Source of the DNA: an uncultured Pelagibacteraceae bacterium
GTDB taxonomy: Bacteria > Pseudomonadota > Alphaproteobacteria > Pelagibacterales > Pelagibacteraceae
Length of the DNA: 64,000 nt
Direction of reading: 5' to 3'
NCBI GenBank assembly: GCA_902561585.1
Contig: CACEQK010000002.1
Span: forward strand, 1 to 64,000
Under the pieces are notes generated by a model that had not been told where the DNA came from, did no database searches, and saw only the letters and a list, made by a program, of their open reading frames with translations. Both the position numbers and the translations under genes were made by a program. Shown here piece after piece: positions 52,104 through 61,068 of this stretch; the stretch's first letter is position 1; every line of letters starts with the position of its first letter.

Positions 52104-53234
52104 TTAAAATGAGACCCATTTCTTTTTTGAAGAGGATTTTACGCACCCATCAATAAACTTGGCTGTAAGCAAACCTTCATAAGCTGTTGGGAATAAAAAT
52201 CTTGTATTTCTATTATTAGAATTAATTTTTGAAGCTATTTCTTTATATAAGTTTGAAAAAGCACTTAGGTAACCCTCGGGATGACCATATTTAATTCTTG
52301 AAAATTTTTTTGAGAAATGACTTTCATTAAATCCTCTTTCTAAAATTTTAGTTGCACCATTCGCCGAACTAAACTTTAAATAATTTGGTTCATTTTGAAC
52401 CCACTCCATACTACCTTTTGATCCAAATACTCTTATTTTTAATCCGTAAATACCGCCCTTAGCAGTAGTCGATGCCCAAAACAAACCCTTAGCTCCATTC
52501 TCATAATTTATAAAAACTTGAGCGTTTGTATCAAATCTAATTTTTTTTGAATATTGTTTGATATCTGCAAATAAGCTTTTTCCTTTAAGACCAGTAATGT
52601 AATTACATAAATGATATGCATGAGATCCAATTTCATTTAGTACAGTAGAAACTCCGGCTATTTTTTTATTTAACTTCCATTTGAATATTTTTTTTGCAGA
52701 ACTTACGGTAACTTTTTTACCATTAGACCAGTCCTGGACATACTCAACATTAATATATTCAATACTTCCAAGTTTATTATCTTCTACTAATTTTTTAGCA
52801 TACCTTACCATTGGGTAAGCCGAATAATTATGTGTAAGTCCGTAAACAATTTTTTTATTATTTTTAATTGTTTTATAAAGTTTTTTAGCTTGAGTAAGAG
52901 AACCTGCAAAAGGTTTGTCGGATATTACATGAATGTTATTTTTAATAAATAATTCTGCAATCTCTTGGTGACTTCCAGGGGGTGTCATAATTGCCACCAC
53001 ATCGATACCATTTTTAATTTTTTTTTCAAAATAGCAAAGATCTTTATAACTTTTGTAACATCTATCTTTTTTTACTCCTATACTCGTTCCAAAAGATTGA
53101 TTGATTTTAAAATTTCTTGAAAAAACGCCTGCTACAATTTCATATTTATCATCAAATCTTGAAGCTATCCTATGAACATGACCAATCCATGATCCAGGAC
53201 CACCACCAATAATACCAAGTTTAAGTCTTTTCAT
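52104..53234 (-). CDS. Gfo/Idh/MocA-family oxidoreductase (second of three)
   Basis: The 376-residue protein has LGIIGGGPGSWIGHVHRIAS, MTPPGSHQEIAELFI, SDKPFAGSLTQAKKLY (the EKP-like motif reads DKP) and a C-domain with NEIGSHAYHLCNYITG, the usual GGH-type position. Longer than the other two copies, with a C-terminal extension (SAFSNLYKEIASKINSN). Substrate unknown. It overlaps its neighbour by one base and probably acts in the same pathway. Confidence 0.85.
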   Translation of the reverse strand: MKRLKLGIIGGGPGSWIGHVHRIASRFDDKYEIVAGVFSRNFKINQSFGTSIGVKKDRCYKSYKDLCYFEKKIKNGIDVVAIMTPPGSHQEIAELFIKNNIHVISDKPFAGSLTQAKKLYKTIKNNKKIVYGLTHNYSAYPMVRYAKKLVEDNKLGSIEYINVEYVQDWSNGKKVTVSSAKKIFKWKLNKKIAGVSTVLNEIGSHAYHLCNYITGLKGKSLFADIKQYSKKIRFDTNAQVFINYENGAKGLFWASTTAKGGIYGLKIRVFGSKGSMEWVQNEPNYLKFSSANGATKILERGFNESHFSKKFSRIKYGHPEGYLSAFSNLYKEIASKINSNNRNTRFLFPTAYEGLLTAKFIDGCVKSSSKKKWVSF

Positions 53235-54274
53235 TAGTTTACTTTAATTTTTTTTCCAGTTTTTGTACTTCTTAGTATGGCATCAAATATCTTAAGTGAT
53301 TGCAAGCCATCATTCCCACTTACTTTTGGTTTAGCTTTACCAGATACAACATCGCATAAATGATCAATTTGATTTATTAAAGTAAATCTACTCAAACGAA
53401 TATTTAAATCCTTATGAAAAATTGGTTTCCACCAACTTCTCTCACCTTTATTATACCAATGTTTTAAATTAGGAAATTGTATCGAGCCTTTTGTCCCTCC
53501 AATAAAATATGCTGATTGATTTGTTATAGGGTAGGCAGGATTTTCTCCAGCTGTAAGCTCATAACTATAAGGAGCTACAATTGTATCTGAAACACTTAAT
53601 GTACATAACGCACCTGATCTGAAGGAAAAATTAACAATTGCTGTATCCTCAACTTCATATTTTCTAATTTTATTTGAAGTTGTTGCTTGAACATGAGTTA
53701 TGGGACCTAATAAATAACAAATAAGATCAATATCATGGACTAGATTAATACCTAAAGGACCTCCACCTTTTTTAATACGCCATTTTTCTTTGTACCAATC
53801 TTTATTTTTGTATAACCAACACATAACATTAGCAGCAACAATTTTTCCAAGATTTCCGCTATCAATCTGTTTCTTTACTTTTGTAACTATACTGTTGTGC
53901 CTTCTATGATAGCCGATAAGAAGGTGAGTTTTATTTTTTTTTGAGCTCTGAATAATTTTTTTTGCTTTTGAGATGTTATCGGAAATTGGTTTTTCTAATA
54001 AAACAGGTATTTTTGCATCTAAAAAGCTTATCGTATGCTTTTCGTGAAACTGATTGGGTGTAGCTACAATTACAGCATCTGGTTTATTATTACTAAGTAA
54101 TTCAGTCGATGATTTATAAAATGGAACTTTAAACTTTTTAGCATGAATAATTGAATTTTTATTTACATCAACAACTGAATGGAGTTTTGCTTTTTTTGAA
54201 ACCCTTAAAGCTTTTAAATGTTGACTGCCCATCAGACCAATTCCAACAACTGCAATCTTTATTTTGTTTTTCAC
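53234..54274 (-). CDS. Gfo/Idh/MocA-family oxidoreductase (first of three)
   Basis: The 346-residue protein has VVGIGLMGSQHLKALRVS, VIVATPNQFHEKHTISFL, LEKPISDNISKAKKI (EKP motif), GYHRRHNSIV and GGPLGINLVHDIDLICYLLG, where the His-Asp pair is typical of the dehydrogenase branch. It has the same order as inositol 2-dehydrogenase-type enzymes. One base separates it from the cyclotransferase-like gene. Three paralogues in a row suggest successive or alternative oxidations. Confidence 0.87.
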   Translation of the reverse strand: MKNKIKIAVVGIGLMGSQHLKALRVSKKAKLHSVVDVNKNSIIHAKKFKVPFYKSSTELLSNNKPDAVIVATPNQFHEKHTISFLDAKIPVLLEKPISDNISKAKKIIQSSKKNKTHLLIGYHRRHNSIVTKVKKQIDSGNLGKIVAANVMCWLYKNKDWYKEKWRIKKGGGPLGINLVHDIDLICYLLGPITHVQATTSNKIRKYEVEDTAIVNFSFRSGALCTLSVSDTIVAPYSYELTAGENPAYPITNQSAYFIGGTKGSIQFPNLKHWYNKGERSWWKPIFHKDLNIRLSRFTLINQIDHLCDVVSGKAKPKVSGNDGLQSLKIFDAILRSTKTGKKIKVN

Positions 54275-54275
54275 T

Positions 54276-54680
54276 TTAATATTTAAAATTGAATTTATAG
54301 TTATTTTGTCGATAACCGCTTTTCATGACTTTAAGATAATACTTTGCGGGTTTTAAGGTAGGAGTTTTTCGTTTCATAAAATAATACATTACTTTTTTTC
54401 TATTTTTATTAAAAAATTTTTTTATATATAACTTAGGATAGTCTTCGTATCTATCTAATTTTTTCTCGGTTGCTTTATCTATTTCATAAATAATACCTTT
54501 TACACTTGAACCTTTTTTTCTTTGTATATCTGGAACTCTATATTTTGATCTAAAGACTAATTCAAAACCTTTTAAAATATACTTGCTTTGATATTTTGCA
54601 TTTTTATATTTCTTTACAAAAATTTTTTTATTTAGATTTGTACCATAAGCAAAGTACAAAAGTTTCTTAGTATTTAGCAT
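54276..54680 (-). CDS. Gamma-glutamylcyclotransferase-fold (AIG2-like) protein
   Basis: The 134-residue protein begins LYFAYGTNLNKKIFVK, the YGxNL motif of the GGCT/AIG2 fold. It continues with FELVFRSKYRVPDIQRKKGSSVKGIIYEIDKATEKKLDRYED, where the family has the catalytic Glu/Asp region near YED. These enzymes cyclise gamma-glutamyl amines to 5-oxoproline, or play other roles. Its place within a catabolic operon is unexplained. It overlaps the CitE-like gene by one base. Confidence 0.75.
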   Translation of the reverse strand: MLNTKKLLYFAYGTNLNKKIFVKKYKNAKYQSKYILKGFELVFRSKYRVPDIQRKKGSSVKGIIYEIDKATEKKLDRYEDYPKLYIKKFFNKNRKKVMYYFMKRKTPTLKPAKYYLKVMKSGYRQNNYKFNFKY

Positions 54681-55330
54681 TAAAAAATTTTATTTGAGAT
54701 TTGAACTTGGTCCGGATGAATACAAGCTTTACCACCAAAACCTAATTTTTTAACAAAATTACATGATTTTTCAAATCCATTTAAATCTTTGAAATTCAAA
54801 TATGAGGTATCTATTGGGCTATTAATATTCTTAGACTTATTTACGATGTTTTTTCTAAATTCTAATATTTCTTTTTCATCTTCTGAAATCTTAAGATTTA
54901 TCGATTTAGCTAAATCATGAGAGCCGAAAGAAATGATTTGAATTCTTTCTGAAAAAGAACAAATCTCCTCAAGATTAGCCAGTCCATTTATACTTTCTAA
55001 AATTGGAATTATATCAGTTTTTAATTTCTCGGATTTTTTTAACAAAGCATCTATTTCAATTAACTGATTTTTTGTTTCTGTAAACGGAAGAAAAATTCCG
55101 GGGAATTTTTCTGATGTTACAAATTCTAAATCTGAATTATTATTTATCCTTATATATGTTTGATCTTTTTTAACATTACATTCTTTTATTATTTTCTTGG
55201 CCTGTTCTTTTTGATCATCAGGAACAGTTGACTCTAAATCAAGAACAACTAAATCTGCTTTTAATGTATAAGCTTTTTTAATTTTTTTTTCTTCATGTCC
55301 TGGAACGAATAAAACAGATCTAAATTTCAT
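54680..55330 (-). CDS. CitE/HpcH-like CoA-ester lyase, short form
   Basis: The 216-residue protein has the HpcH/HpaI-aldolase/CitE opening FRSVLFVPGHEEKKIKKA, LDLESTVPDD (metal and substrate), YIRINNNS, PILESINGLANL (the Glu of the metal site) and the C-terminal GFGGKACIHPDQVQI. It is shorter than the 270-290 residues of CitE or malyl-CoA lyases; the domain swapped C-terminal part is missing. It would cleave a malyl- or citramalyl-CoA-type thioester to acetyl-CoA and a 2-oxo acid, but the substrate is not known. Confidence 0.8.
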   Translation of the reverse strand: MKFRSVLFVPGHEEKKIKKAYTLKADLVVLDLESTVPDDQKEQAKKIIKECNVKKDQTYIRINNNSDLEFVTSEKFPGIFLPFTETKNQLIEIDALLKKSEKLKTDIIPILESINGLANLEEICSFSERIQIISFGSHDLAKSINLKISEDEKEILEFRKNIVNKSKNINSPIDTSYLNFKDLNGFEKSCNFVKKLGFGGKACIHPDQVQISNKIF

Positions 55331-56408
55331 ATTTACTTAATTTATTATAATCTAAATCAATACCAAGACCCGGTCCTGAAGGTAATTTATATTTCCCATT
55401 TAATGCTCTTTTAAAATTTGGGTAGAATTCTTGATCAATTTCTAAATAGAATCTTTCTATATAGGTGTCCTTTTTCATCAATGCAGCTAATTGAAGAGTA
55501 GCTAAAAAACCTGGTCCAAAATAAGCAGTGTGAGGCATTACAGAGACATTATTTTTTTCTGCATGCTGAATAATTTTAAACATTTCATAAATACCACCAA
55601 CTTTAATTACTGATGGTTGAACAAAAGTAACTGCTTTTTGTTTGATCATTGATTTAAACTCAAATTCTGTACACGCATTCTCCCCGCAGGCTAAGGGTAT
55701 TCCAAGTTCTTTATTTAATTTTGCAAGAGTTTCATAATCTTCTGGCGGGTAAATAGGTTCTTCCAACCAAGTTAGTTTCATACTTTTTAAAAAATCTTTT
55801 TTGGATAATGTTTCTTCATAAGTCCAAGGACAATTAGTATCTAACATTAAAGGAAGATTACCTGTTCCTTTTCTTCCAGCTTCAATGCAATCATTTTCTA
55901 TTTCATGAAGTTTTATAGCTTGGTAACCATCATCTAATGATTGCTTACATTTTTGCTCTATTATTTTTGGATCACCATATCTAAAAAGACTTGAATAGGC
56001 TTTAAATAGATCTTTATTTTTTTTTCCTAACAATTCATGAATTGGCTTATTTTTTTCTTTGCCTAAAGCATCCCATAATGCAATTTCAACACCAGATATT
56101 GCAAACATTGTTATCCCGTATCTACCAAATAAGTGCAAAGATTTTTGAAGAGTTAAAAGAAGATCTGGTATATTACTCATATCTTTTCCAACGAGTAGTG
56201 GAGCCACCATCTCTTCAATTGCTATTTTTACTGCTTTCCAACTTGTATAACCAAAGGCTTCACCCCAACCAGTGATACCTTTATCTGTTTCAATTTTTAC
56301 TAAGTTAAATTCTAAACTTTTCCATTCTTTTCCATGAAAAATTACCTTTTTTCCTCCATGGCTAAACGGCATACTCAAAGTGATTACTTTGATTGATTTA
56401 ATTTTCAT
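55320..56408 (-). CDS. Enolase-superfamily (mandelate racemase/muconate lactonizing) enzyme
   Basis: The 362-residue protein has the capping domain IKVITLSMPFSHGGKKVIF and GWGEAFGYTSWKAV. The barrel domain has the base KLHE at YQAIKLHEIE, metal ligands in MLDTNCPW (Asp), WLEEPIYPP (Glu) and CGENACTE (Glu), and the His in VMPHTAYFGPG. These residues allow abstraction of a proton alpha to a carboxylate, as in acid sugar dehydratases or racemases. It overlaps the CitE-like gene by 11 bases and the enoyl-CoA hydratase by one base. Confidence 0.85.
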   Translation of the reverse strand: MKIKSIKVITLSMPFSHGGKKVIFHGKEWKSLEFNLVKIETDKGITGWGEAFGYTSWKAVKIAIEEMVAPLLVGKDMSNIPDLLLTLQKSLHLFGRYGITMFAISGVEIALWDALGKEKNKPIHELLGKKNKDLFKAYSSLFRYGDPKIIEQKCKQSLDDGYQAIKLHEIENDCIEAGRKGTGNLPLMLDTNCPWTYEETLSKKDFLKSMKLTWLEEPIYPPEDYETLAKLNKELGIPLACGENACTEFEFKSMIKQKAVTFVQPSVIKVGGIYEMFKIIQHAEKNNVSVMPHTAYFGPGFLATLQLAALMKKDTYIERFYLEIDQEFYPNFKRALNGKYKLPSGPGLGIDLDYNKLSKYEI

Positions 56409-57178
56409 TATCTAAATTTTTTGAAATTTGGCTTTCTTTTTTCTAGAAAGGCCTTTGCGCCTTCAGCCTGTTCTCCAGTTTTAAAATAACCAGGAGCAAC
56501 TTCTTCAACCATACCTTTTTGTGTAATTTTTAAAATTTCTTCAAATTGTTTTCTAAAACTTGCCTTTAATATTTTTAAACAAGTTGGTGCAGCTTTTAAA
56601 ATTTCATCGCCATACTTTTTAACTTCCTCATCTAATTTATCTTTTTTCACTACTGAATTTACCAAACCCCAATTCATCATCTCTTTTGCAGAGTATCTTT
56701 TACAAGTCATCCACATTTCTCTTGCTCGTTTATGTCCTAAAATATTCGCAGAATGAGCAACGATAGCTCCTCCGGCTGGAGAACCAACTCGGGGACCATT
56801 TTGTCCAAATATAGAATTCTCACTTGCTATAGTTAAATCACAAAAGTAAGCCATATGATTTCCACCACCAATCGCGTACCCATCAACTTTAGCTATGATT
56901 GGTTTACTACATTTTGTTAAGTGAATGTGAAATTCGTATTCATGATCTTGAAATTCTTTAGAACTTTCCCAATTCATATCTCCACCAGAGCAAAAGGCTC
57001 TATCTCCAGTACCTGATAAAACTATTACTCCAACTTCTTTATCTTTTTCTGCAGCATCAAGAGCTGTCTTAAGTTCTTGAAGAGTTACTGGTGTAAAAGC
57101 ATTTAACACTTTAGGTCTATTTATAGTGACATGAGCATAGTCACCTTTGACTTCATATAATATATCTTTAAATTGCAT
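56408..57178 (-). CDS. Enoyl-CoA hydratase/isomerase-family protein (MenB-like)
   Basis: The 256-residue crotonase-fold protein has VTINRPKVLNAFTP, the oxyanion-hole block AFCSGGDMNWE and DGYAIGGGNHMAYFCDLTIASENSIFGQNGPRVGSPAGG. KRAREMWMTCKRYSAKEMMNWGLVNSVV follows. The GPRVGS and RAREMW patterns recall dihydroxynaphthoyl-CoA synthase (MenB) and ring-opening hydratases, but there is no menaquinone operon here. The substrate may be a branched or cyclic acyl-CoA. It overlaps the ligase gene by 11 bases. Confidence 0.85.
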   Translation of the reverse strand: MQFKDILYEVKGDYAHVTINRPKVLNAFTPVTLQELKTALDAAEKDKEVGVIVLSGTGDRAFCSGGDMNWESSKEFQDHEYEFHIHLTKCSKPIIAKVDGYAIGGGNHMAYFCDLTIASENSIFGQNGPRVGSPAGGAIVAHSANILGHKRAREMWMTCKRYSAKEMMNWGLVNSVVKKDKLDEEVKKYGDEILKAAPTCLKILKASFRKQFEEILKITQKGMVEEVAPGYFKTGEQAEGAKAFLEKRKPNFKKFR

Positions 57179-59081
57179 GCGATCTAATCTCCTCTACAGA
57201 TTCTGGATTTAATAGCGTTGATAAATCACCTGGGTCTTGGTTTGCTAAACATGATTTTATAACTCTTCTCATAATTTTCATATTTCTTGTTTTAGGTAAA
57301 TCTTTTACAAAAATTACCTTATCAGGCTTAAATGATTTCCCTAAATCTTTTATAACTAAATCTTCAAAAAAACTTTCTTTTTGATCATTATTTTCTGCTG
57401 GAACGATAGATAAAATAATTTTTGACCCTTTATTTGCGTCAGGTATTCCAACAGCAGCGACCTCTTTTGCTTTTCCACTTTTGACTATTACGCTCTCGAG
57501 CTCTGATGGACCAATTCTTTTGCCTGATACTTTTATGGTATCATCAGATCTTCCATGTAAATACCAATGACCATCAACATCTTTACTTGCAAGATCACCA
57601 TGCACCCAATAATCTTTAATTATACTCCAATAATTATCGATGTAACGCTTATCATCGTTCCATAAGCTCTTAGTTAATCCGATTGATGATTTTCTCATGA
57701 CTAATTCACCCATCTCATTTGTGGAAACTTTTTGTCCATCTAAATTTAAGATATCCGCGCTCATTCCGGGAATGGGAGCATTAAAAGATCCAACTTTGAA
57801 AGGACGATGTAAACAACAATGTAAAATAGAACCTGAAACCTCAGTACCTCCAGCTGAATTCATAATAGGAACTTTAGATTTACCAATGACTTGAAATAAC
57901 CATTTCCAAGGTTTTTCAGTCCAAGGTTCTCCACCAGTACAAATCATTCTAAGTGAGCTTAAATCTAAATCTTTAAAAAGTTTTTCATCTTTAATCATTT
58001 GTGATCTGATGAGAGCGGGGGAAAGCTCCGTCCAGGAAATTTTGTATTTTTCAATAAGTTTCCAAAAACGAACCTCATCGGGAAAATCAGGCACTCCTTC
58101 AGCAATTACCATTTGCGCTCCGTGTACAGAAGCAATTGTTGCAGACTTAGAACCCACCATCCATCCCATATCAGCCATACATAAATGAATATCTCTTTGT
58201 TTAAAGTCTGCTAAAACTCCTTCATCAAAAGACATCTTAGCAACTAAACCAATATGAGTGTAAACACATCCTTTGGGTTTTCCGGTTGTACCTGATGTAA
58301 AGTGTATAATAGCAGGATCCTCAGCATCGGTTTCCTCTGTTTTTAAATTATCAGAAACATTTTGAAAATTTTCCCAATTAAAGATTTTCTTTCCTTTCTC
58401 TTTTCCTAACAAAAAAACTTTTTCTAAAGAAATGACTTGATCTAATTCATTTTTAATTTGATCAAACATTCTTATTTCTTTTGCTTTTCTAAATGTTTTT
58501 TCAACAGTAAAAATACCTTTAGCTTTTGCTATATTGAGTCTTTCAATAACTGCCTTTGATCCATATCCGGAGAATAATGGTAGCACTACACATCCAATTT
58601 TTAAAATAGCAAAGTAAGCAACGTAAGTTTCTATAAATTGAGGCATATATAATGCGATCACATCACCTTTTTTAAAACCATTAGTCTTTAAAGTATTCCC
58701 AACCTTTGATATTTGCTTATCAAATTCTTCATAAGTAATTGAGCTTTCTTTCCCGTCTTCTCTTTCGGCAAAAATAAAAGTATTTTTAAAAAATTCCTTA
58801 TCTTTATGTCGATCTATACAATTTAAAACTATATTAGTTTTTCCCCCGATACACCACCTTGTCCAAGGAGTCCCTTTTGATTCATCTAATATTTTTGAGT
58901 AAGGTTTATAAAATTTTAAATCTGAAAATTTTATTACATTGTCCCATAACCATCCAGGATCAGAAAAACTTTTTTTCTCAAGTTCATCGTAATTTTTTAA
59001 TTTACAATGTTGTATAAACTTAGTTAGTTTTGAATTCCTAATCTGCTCTTTTGATGCATGCCAAATAATTTCTTTAGACAC
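57168..59081 (-). CDS. Acetyl-CoA-synthetase-like acyl-CoA ligase (AMP-forming)
   Basis: The 637-residue protein has the ACS N-terminal region (FSDPGWLWDNVIKFSDLKFYKPYSKILD), the P-loop-like HFTSGTTGKPKGCVY (about 257-271) and NSAGGTEVSGS. YWVHGDLASKDVDGHWYLHGRSDDTIKVSGKRIGPSELES follows, then the C-terminal lysine region LPKTRNMKIMRRV, where the usual PKTRSGKxxRR reads RNMK. The reaction is carboxylate + ATP + CoA to acyl-CoA. The acyl pocket is unknown; its length and N-domain point to the acetate/acetoacetate/propionate-like branch. Confidence 0.87.
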   Translation of the reverse strand: MSKEIIWHASKEQIRNSKLTKFIQHCKLKNYDELEKKSFSDPGWLWDNVIKFSDLKFYKPYSKILDESKGTPWTRWCIGGKTNIVLNCIDRHKDKEFFKNTFIFAEREDGKESSITYEEFDKQISKVGNTLKTNGFKKGDVIALYMPQFIETYVAYFAILKIGCVVLPLFSGYGSKAVIERLNIAKAKGIFTVEKTFRKAKEIRMFDQIKNELDQVISLEKVFLLGKEKGKKIFNWENFQNVSDNLKTEETDAEDPAIIHFTSGTTGKPKGCVYTHIGLVAKMSFDEGVLADFKQRDIHLCMADMGWMVGSKSATIASVHGAQMVIAEGVPDFPDEVRFWKLIEKYKISWTELSPALIRSQMIKDEKLFKDLDLSSLRMICTGGEPWTEKPWKWLFQVIGKSKVPIMNSAGGTEVSGSILHCCLHRPFKVGSFNAPIPGMSADILNLDGQKVSTNEMGELVMRKSSIGLTKSLWNDDKRYIDNYWSIIKDYWVHGDLASKDVDGHWYLHGRSDDTIKVSGKRIGPSELESVIVKSGKAKEVAAVGIPDANKGSKIILSIVPAENNDQKESFFEDLVIKDLGKSFKPDKVIFVKDLPKTRNMKIMRRVIKSCLANQDPGDLSTLLNPESVEEIRSHAI

Positions 59082-59086
59082 AGGTC

Positions 59087-60031
59087 CTATACGTACATAC
59101 CCTCTTTAATCTTAATAATATTGTACATGAGGTCATTTAAAGGCGTCTTAATCCCATGTTTTTTTCCAATTTTAGAAACAGCTCCACTTATGAAATCAAT
59201 TTCTGTTTTTCTATGCTTTACAACATCGAATGCCATTGATGATTTATTGGTTTGTCTTGAGTCTACTATTCTATTGAACATTTCTAAACAATCACTCTCA
59301 CTTACATCAACTCCATCGGCTTTTGCTACTTCTCTAGTTTCAAGGATTATATCCTTACCTAATTTTCGAGACATAGTCTGATTTTTATTAGAAATGTATA
59401 AATCTGTATGATGTAAATCAAATATTGCAGATAAAGGACCAATCGCTGTTAAAGCAAATAATTTCATCCATTTTCTTCTTTTAATATTTTCTTCTGCAAT
59501 TGTTTCTAAGCCATGTGCAGTAAAAGTTTCAGCTAAATCTTTTACCCTCTCACTTAAACCACCTTCGTATTCACCAATCCATGATGGTAAACTTGCGTGG
59601 TTTTGAATTATTCCAGGACCTTGAATACTAGAAGCTTGTGTTGTGGAACCACCTAAAACTTTTTCTTTACCAGCTATTTTTTGCATGATTTCTTCATGCC
59701 CAATACCATTTTGAAATGACATTAGTACTGTATTATCTCCGATAATATTTTTTGAATTGGATAAAGCTTGTTCTAAAGCTGTAGCTTTACACATAATAAT
59801 TATTGCATCGACTGGCTTTAAAGTTTTTGGATCAGTTGTAGCATGGATTTTTACTGTTCTATCTCCGCCATGACCCATCATTTTTAAACCTTTACTATTA
59901 ATTTCGTCTACATGTTCTTTCCAAACATCAATAAGATGAACCTCTAAACCTTTTTCAGCTAACAACCCGCCGAAAAGACAGCCCATAGCACCAGCACCTA
60001 ATACTGCAACTTTTGTATCTTTCCTTATCAT
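59087..60031 (-). CDS. PanE/ApbA-like 2-dehydropantoate 2-reductase-family protein
   Basis: The 314-residue protein has VAVLGAGAMGCLFGGLLAEKG (NADP Rossmann), IIIMCKATALEQALSN, LMSFQNGIGHEE, the RRKWMKLFALTAIGPLSA block with a catalytic Lys and SMAFDVVKHRKTEIDFISGAV. It matches KPR family members, including the catabolic paralogues that reduce or oxidise other 2-hydroxy/2-oxo acids. Its place in this operon makes a pathway-specific role more likely than pantothenate synthesis. It overlaps livH by one base. Confidence 0.82.
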   Translation of the reverse strand: MIRKDTKVAVLGAGAMGCLFGGLLAEKGLEVHLIDVWKEHVDEINSKGLKMMGHGGDRTVKIHATTDPKTLKPVDAIIIMCKATALEQALSNSKNIIGDNTVLMSFQNGIGHEEIMQKIAGKEKVLGGSTTQASSIQGPGIIQNHASLPSWIGEYEGGLSERVKDLAETFTAHGLETIAEENIKRRKWMKLFALTAIGPLSAIFDLHHTDLYISNKNQTMSRKLGKDIILETREVAKADGVDVSESDCLEMFNRIVDSRQTNKSSMAFDVVKHRKTEIDFISGAVSKIGKKHGIKTPLNDLMYNIIKIKEGMYV

Positions 60032-61068
60032 TAAGCTTTCATTTTAACTTGAACACCAAAGAAGCCTGTTGGCTTGATCATTAAAACAACTATCATTAAT
60101 AAAAAGGCATATAAATCTTTGTGACTTCCAGAAATATAAAAAGAAGAAGCTGTTTCAAATATTCCAACTGTAAAACCTCCAACTATTGCACCAGGCAGAT
60201 TACCAAAACCACCTACGACCGCAGCAGCGAAAGCTTTCATTAGAATGATATAACCCATGAACACAACAACTTGATAAGTTGGACCAACTAACGTTCCTCC
60301 TATACCTGCTATTGCGCAAGCAATACCAAAGATAATTGATATGTATAGTGGTACATTTATTCCAACCAGATTTGAAACATCTTTGGAGTAAGCTACAGCT
60401 CTGATACCTAATCCCATTTTTGTTTTATTTAAAAAGAACCAAAGACCTGCAGCTACAGATAAACCAACTACAATCATCCAAATATAAGTAATCGGTAAAA
60501 ATAGTCCTCCAATTTCCATTGGCAAACCTAATTCAGCAGGGAAAGGTTTTGCTACTGGATTCCAAATTAAATAAGCAACGTTTATTAAAACCACTGAAAG
60601 ACCAAATCCACATATGATTATCCCCATTCCAGCTACAGTGTAACCACCACCTTTTTTTGTTAGAGGTCTTAAGAAAACTCTTTCAATAAAAACACCAAAT
60701 AAACCCATTGAAACAAAGGCTGTAAATAAACAAACGACATAAATTATCCAACCATAAGCATCAGGAAATATATTAAAAATCCAATCTTGATTACCCAAAA
60801 GATTAAACATGGTAAGACCGGCAAAAGCACCTATCATGAAAAATTCGCCGTGAGAAAAATTAACTACATCTAGACCTGTGTAGATCAACGAAATTCCAAG
60901 CGCAACTAAGCCATAAATAATACCAACAGATAGACCAATTGTTAAAACTGATTTAAGCGATTCAATATTCATATCGGGGCTATTCACACACCAGCCGATA
61001 TAAATAAGCACGAATGTTCCGAAAATGATATTTTCACCTTTTTTTCCAATTCTCAGTTTATTAAACAT
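60031..61068 (-). CDS. livH: Branched-chain amino-acid-type ABC permease (LivH-like)
   Basis: The 345-residue permease has about eight to nine membrane helices and the LivH signatures LVALGISLIYTGLDVVNFSHGEFFMIGAF and GIRAVAYSKDVSNLVGINV, plus AAAVVGGFGNLPGAIVGG. I place the start at ATG 61068; a TTG 6 codons upstream is in the livF tail. The GGAGGG ahead is a good ribosome binding site within livF. It overlaps livF by 8 bases. No LivM or LivG gene is present in the window. Confidence 0.88.
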   Translation of the reverse strand: MFNKLRIGKKGENIIFGTFVLIYIGWCVNSPDMNIESLKSVLTIGLSVGIIYGLVALGISLIYTGLDVVNFSHGEFFMIGAFAGLTMFNLLGNQDWIFNIFPDAYGWIIYVVCLFTAFVSMGLFGVFIERVFLRPLTKKGGGYTVAGMGIIICGFGLSVVLINVAYLIWNPVAKPFPAELGLPMEIGGLFLPITYIWMIVVGLSVAAGLWFFLNKTKMGLGIRAVAYSKDVSNLVGINVPLYISIIFGIACAIAGIGGTLVGPTYQVVVFMGYIILMKAFAAAVVGGFGNLPGAIVGGFTVGIFETASSFYISGSHKDLYAFLLMIVVLMIKPTGFFGVQVKMKA